Positions 63,971 through 64,000 of a DNA stretch of 64,000 bases are shown one piece after another. The translations under genes were made by a program, and so were the position numbers. Source of the stretch: Chondrosia reniformis (lineage: Eukaryota; Porifera; Demospongiae; Chondrillida; Chondrillidae); NCBI GenBank assembly GCA_947172415.1, contig OX359202.1, positions 4,326,899-4,390,898 of the forward strand. Direction: 5' to 3'. The notes under the pieces were generated by a model that was given only the letters and a program-made list of their open reading frames with translations, was not told the origin of the DNA and searched no databases. The first letter of the stretch is position 1. Every line of letters begins with the position of its first letter.

Positions 63971-64000
63971 GTGAGTATATATAGACATGTATGTACATAC

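Overview
The window looks like nuclear DNA of an early-branching animal, most likely a demosponge. It is AT-rich, and its genes have many short introns with GT/AG ends. The gene set is metazoan: a receptor tyrosine kinase, a PRD-class homeobox gene, TIP60/KAT5, reticulon and ACBD3. The degenerate retroelement and transposase families are ones I associate with sponge and cnidarian genomes. The sponge assignment is inference; the animal assignment is firm. Exons were joined by hand from frame, splice signals and homology. For nine genes the summed exons give an intact frame; RPAP1 (one junction) and reticulon (last exon) are unresolved.

Layout. 0.3-1.8 kb (+): 3' end of a gene with a COR-like region and a C-terminal CARD-like domain. 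2.7-8.2 kb: gene-poor, with a truncated copy of the kinase gene found further along, retroelement scraps and a ~1 kb tandem duplication. 8.3-16.1 kb (+): a 16-exon, ~1556-residue single-pass surface protein (VWA, EGF, IPT-like, AMOP, VWD, EGF, TM). 16.7-17.5 kb: retroelement remains. 18.3-30.0 kb (-): a complete 14-exon receptor tyrosine kinase of 650 residues, whose introns hold an antisense reverse-transcriptase relic, a 2.4 kb DNA transposon and a long foldback repeat.

From 30.2 kb on, housekeeping genes are densely packed: 2-hydroxyacid oxidase (-), KAT5/TIP60 (+), an intronless homeobox gene (-), ACBD3/GCP60 (-), TMEM62 (+), a reticulon (-), RPAP1 (+), MRM2 (-) and a cadherin-like-sandwich/Cys-rich/TPR protein (+) that runs off the end. 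Four gene pairs are head-to-head with 78-146 bp between start codons and probably share promoters.

The genes do not form one pathway. Three encode membrane or signalling proteins (surface protein, kinase, COR-CARD protein). The others serve chromatin and transcription (KAT5, RPAP1, homeobox), mitochondrial rRNA modification (MRM2), peroxisomal oxidation (HAO) and ER/Golgi structure (reticulon, ACBD3, TMEM62). Points most worth a second look: the orphan-ectodomain kinase with its truncated copy, the two-gene transposon with subterminal repeats, the foldback repeat, a KAT5 intron minisatellite that copies its own 3' splice site, an RPAP1 splice acceptor matching the reticulon start region, and the cadherin-like/TPR fusion.
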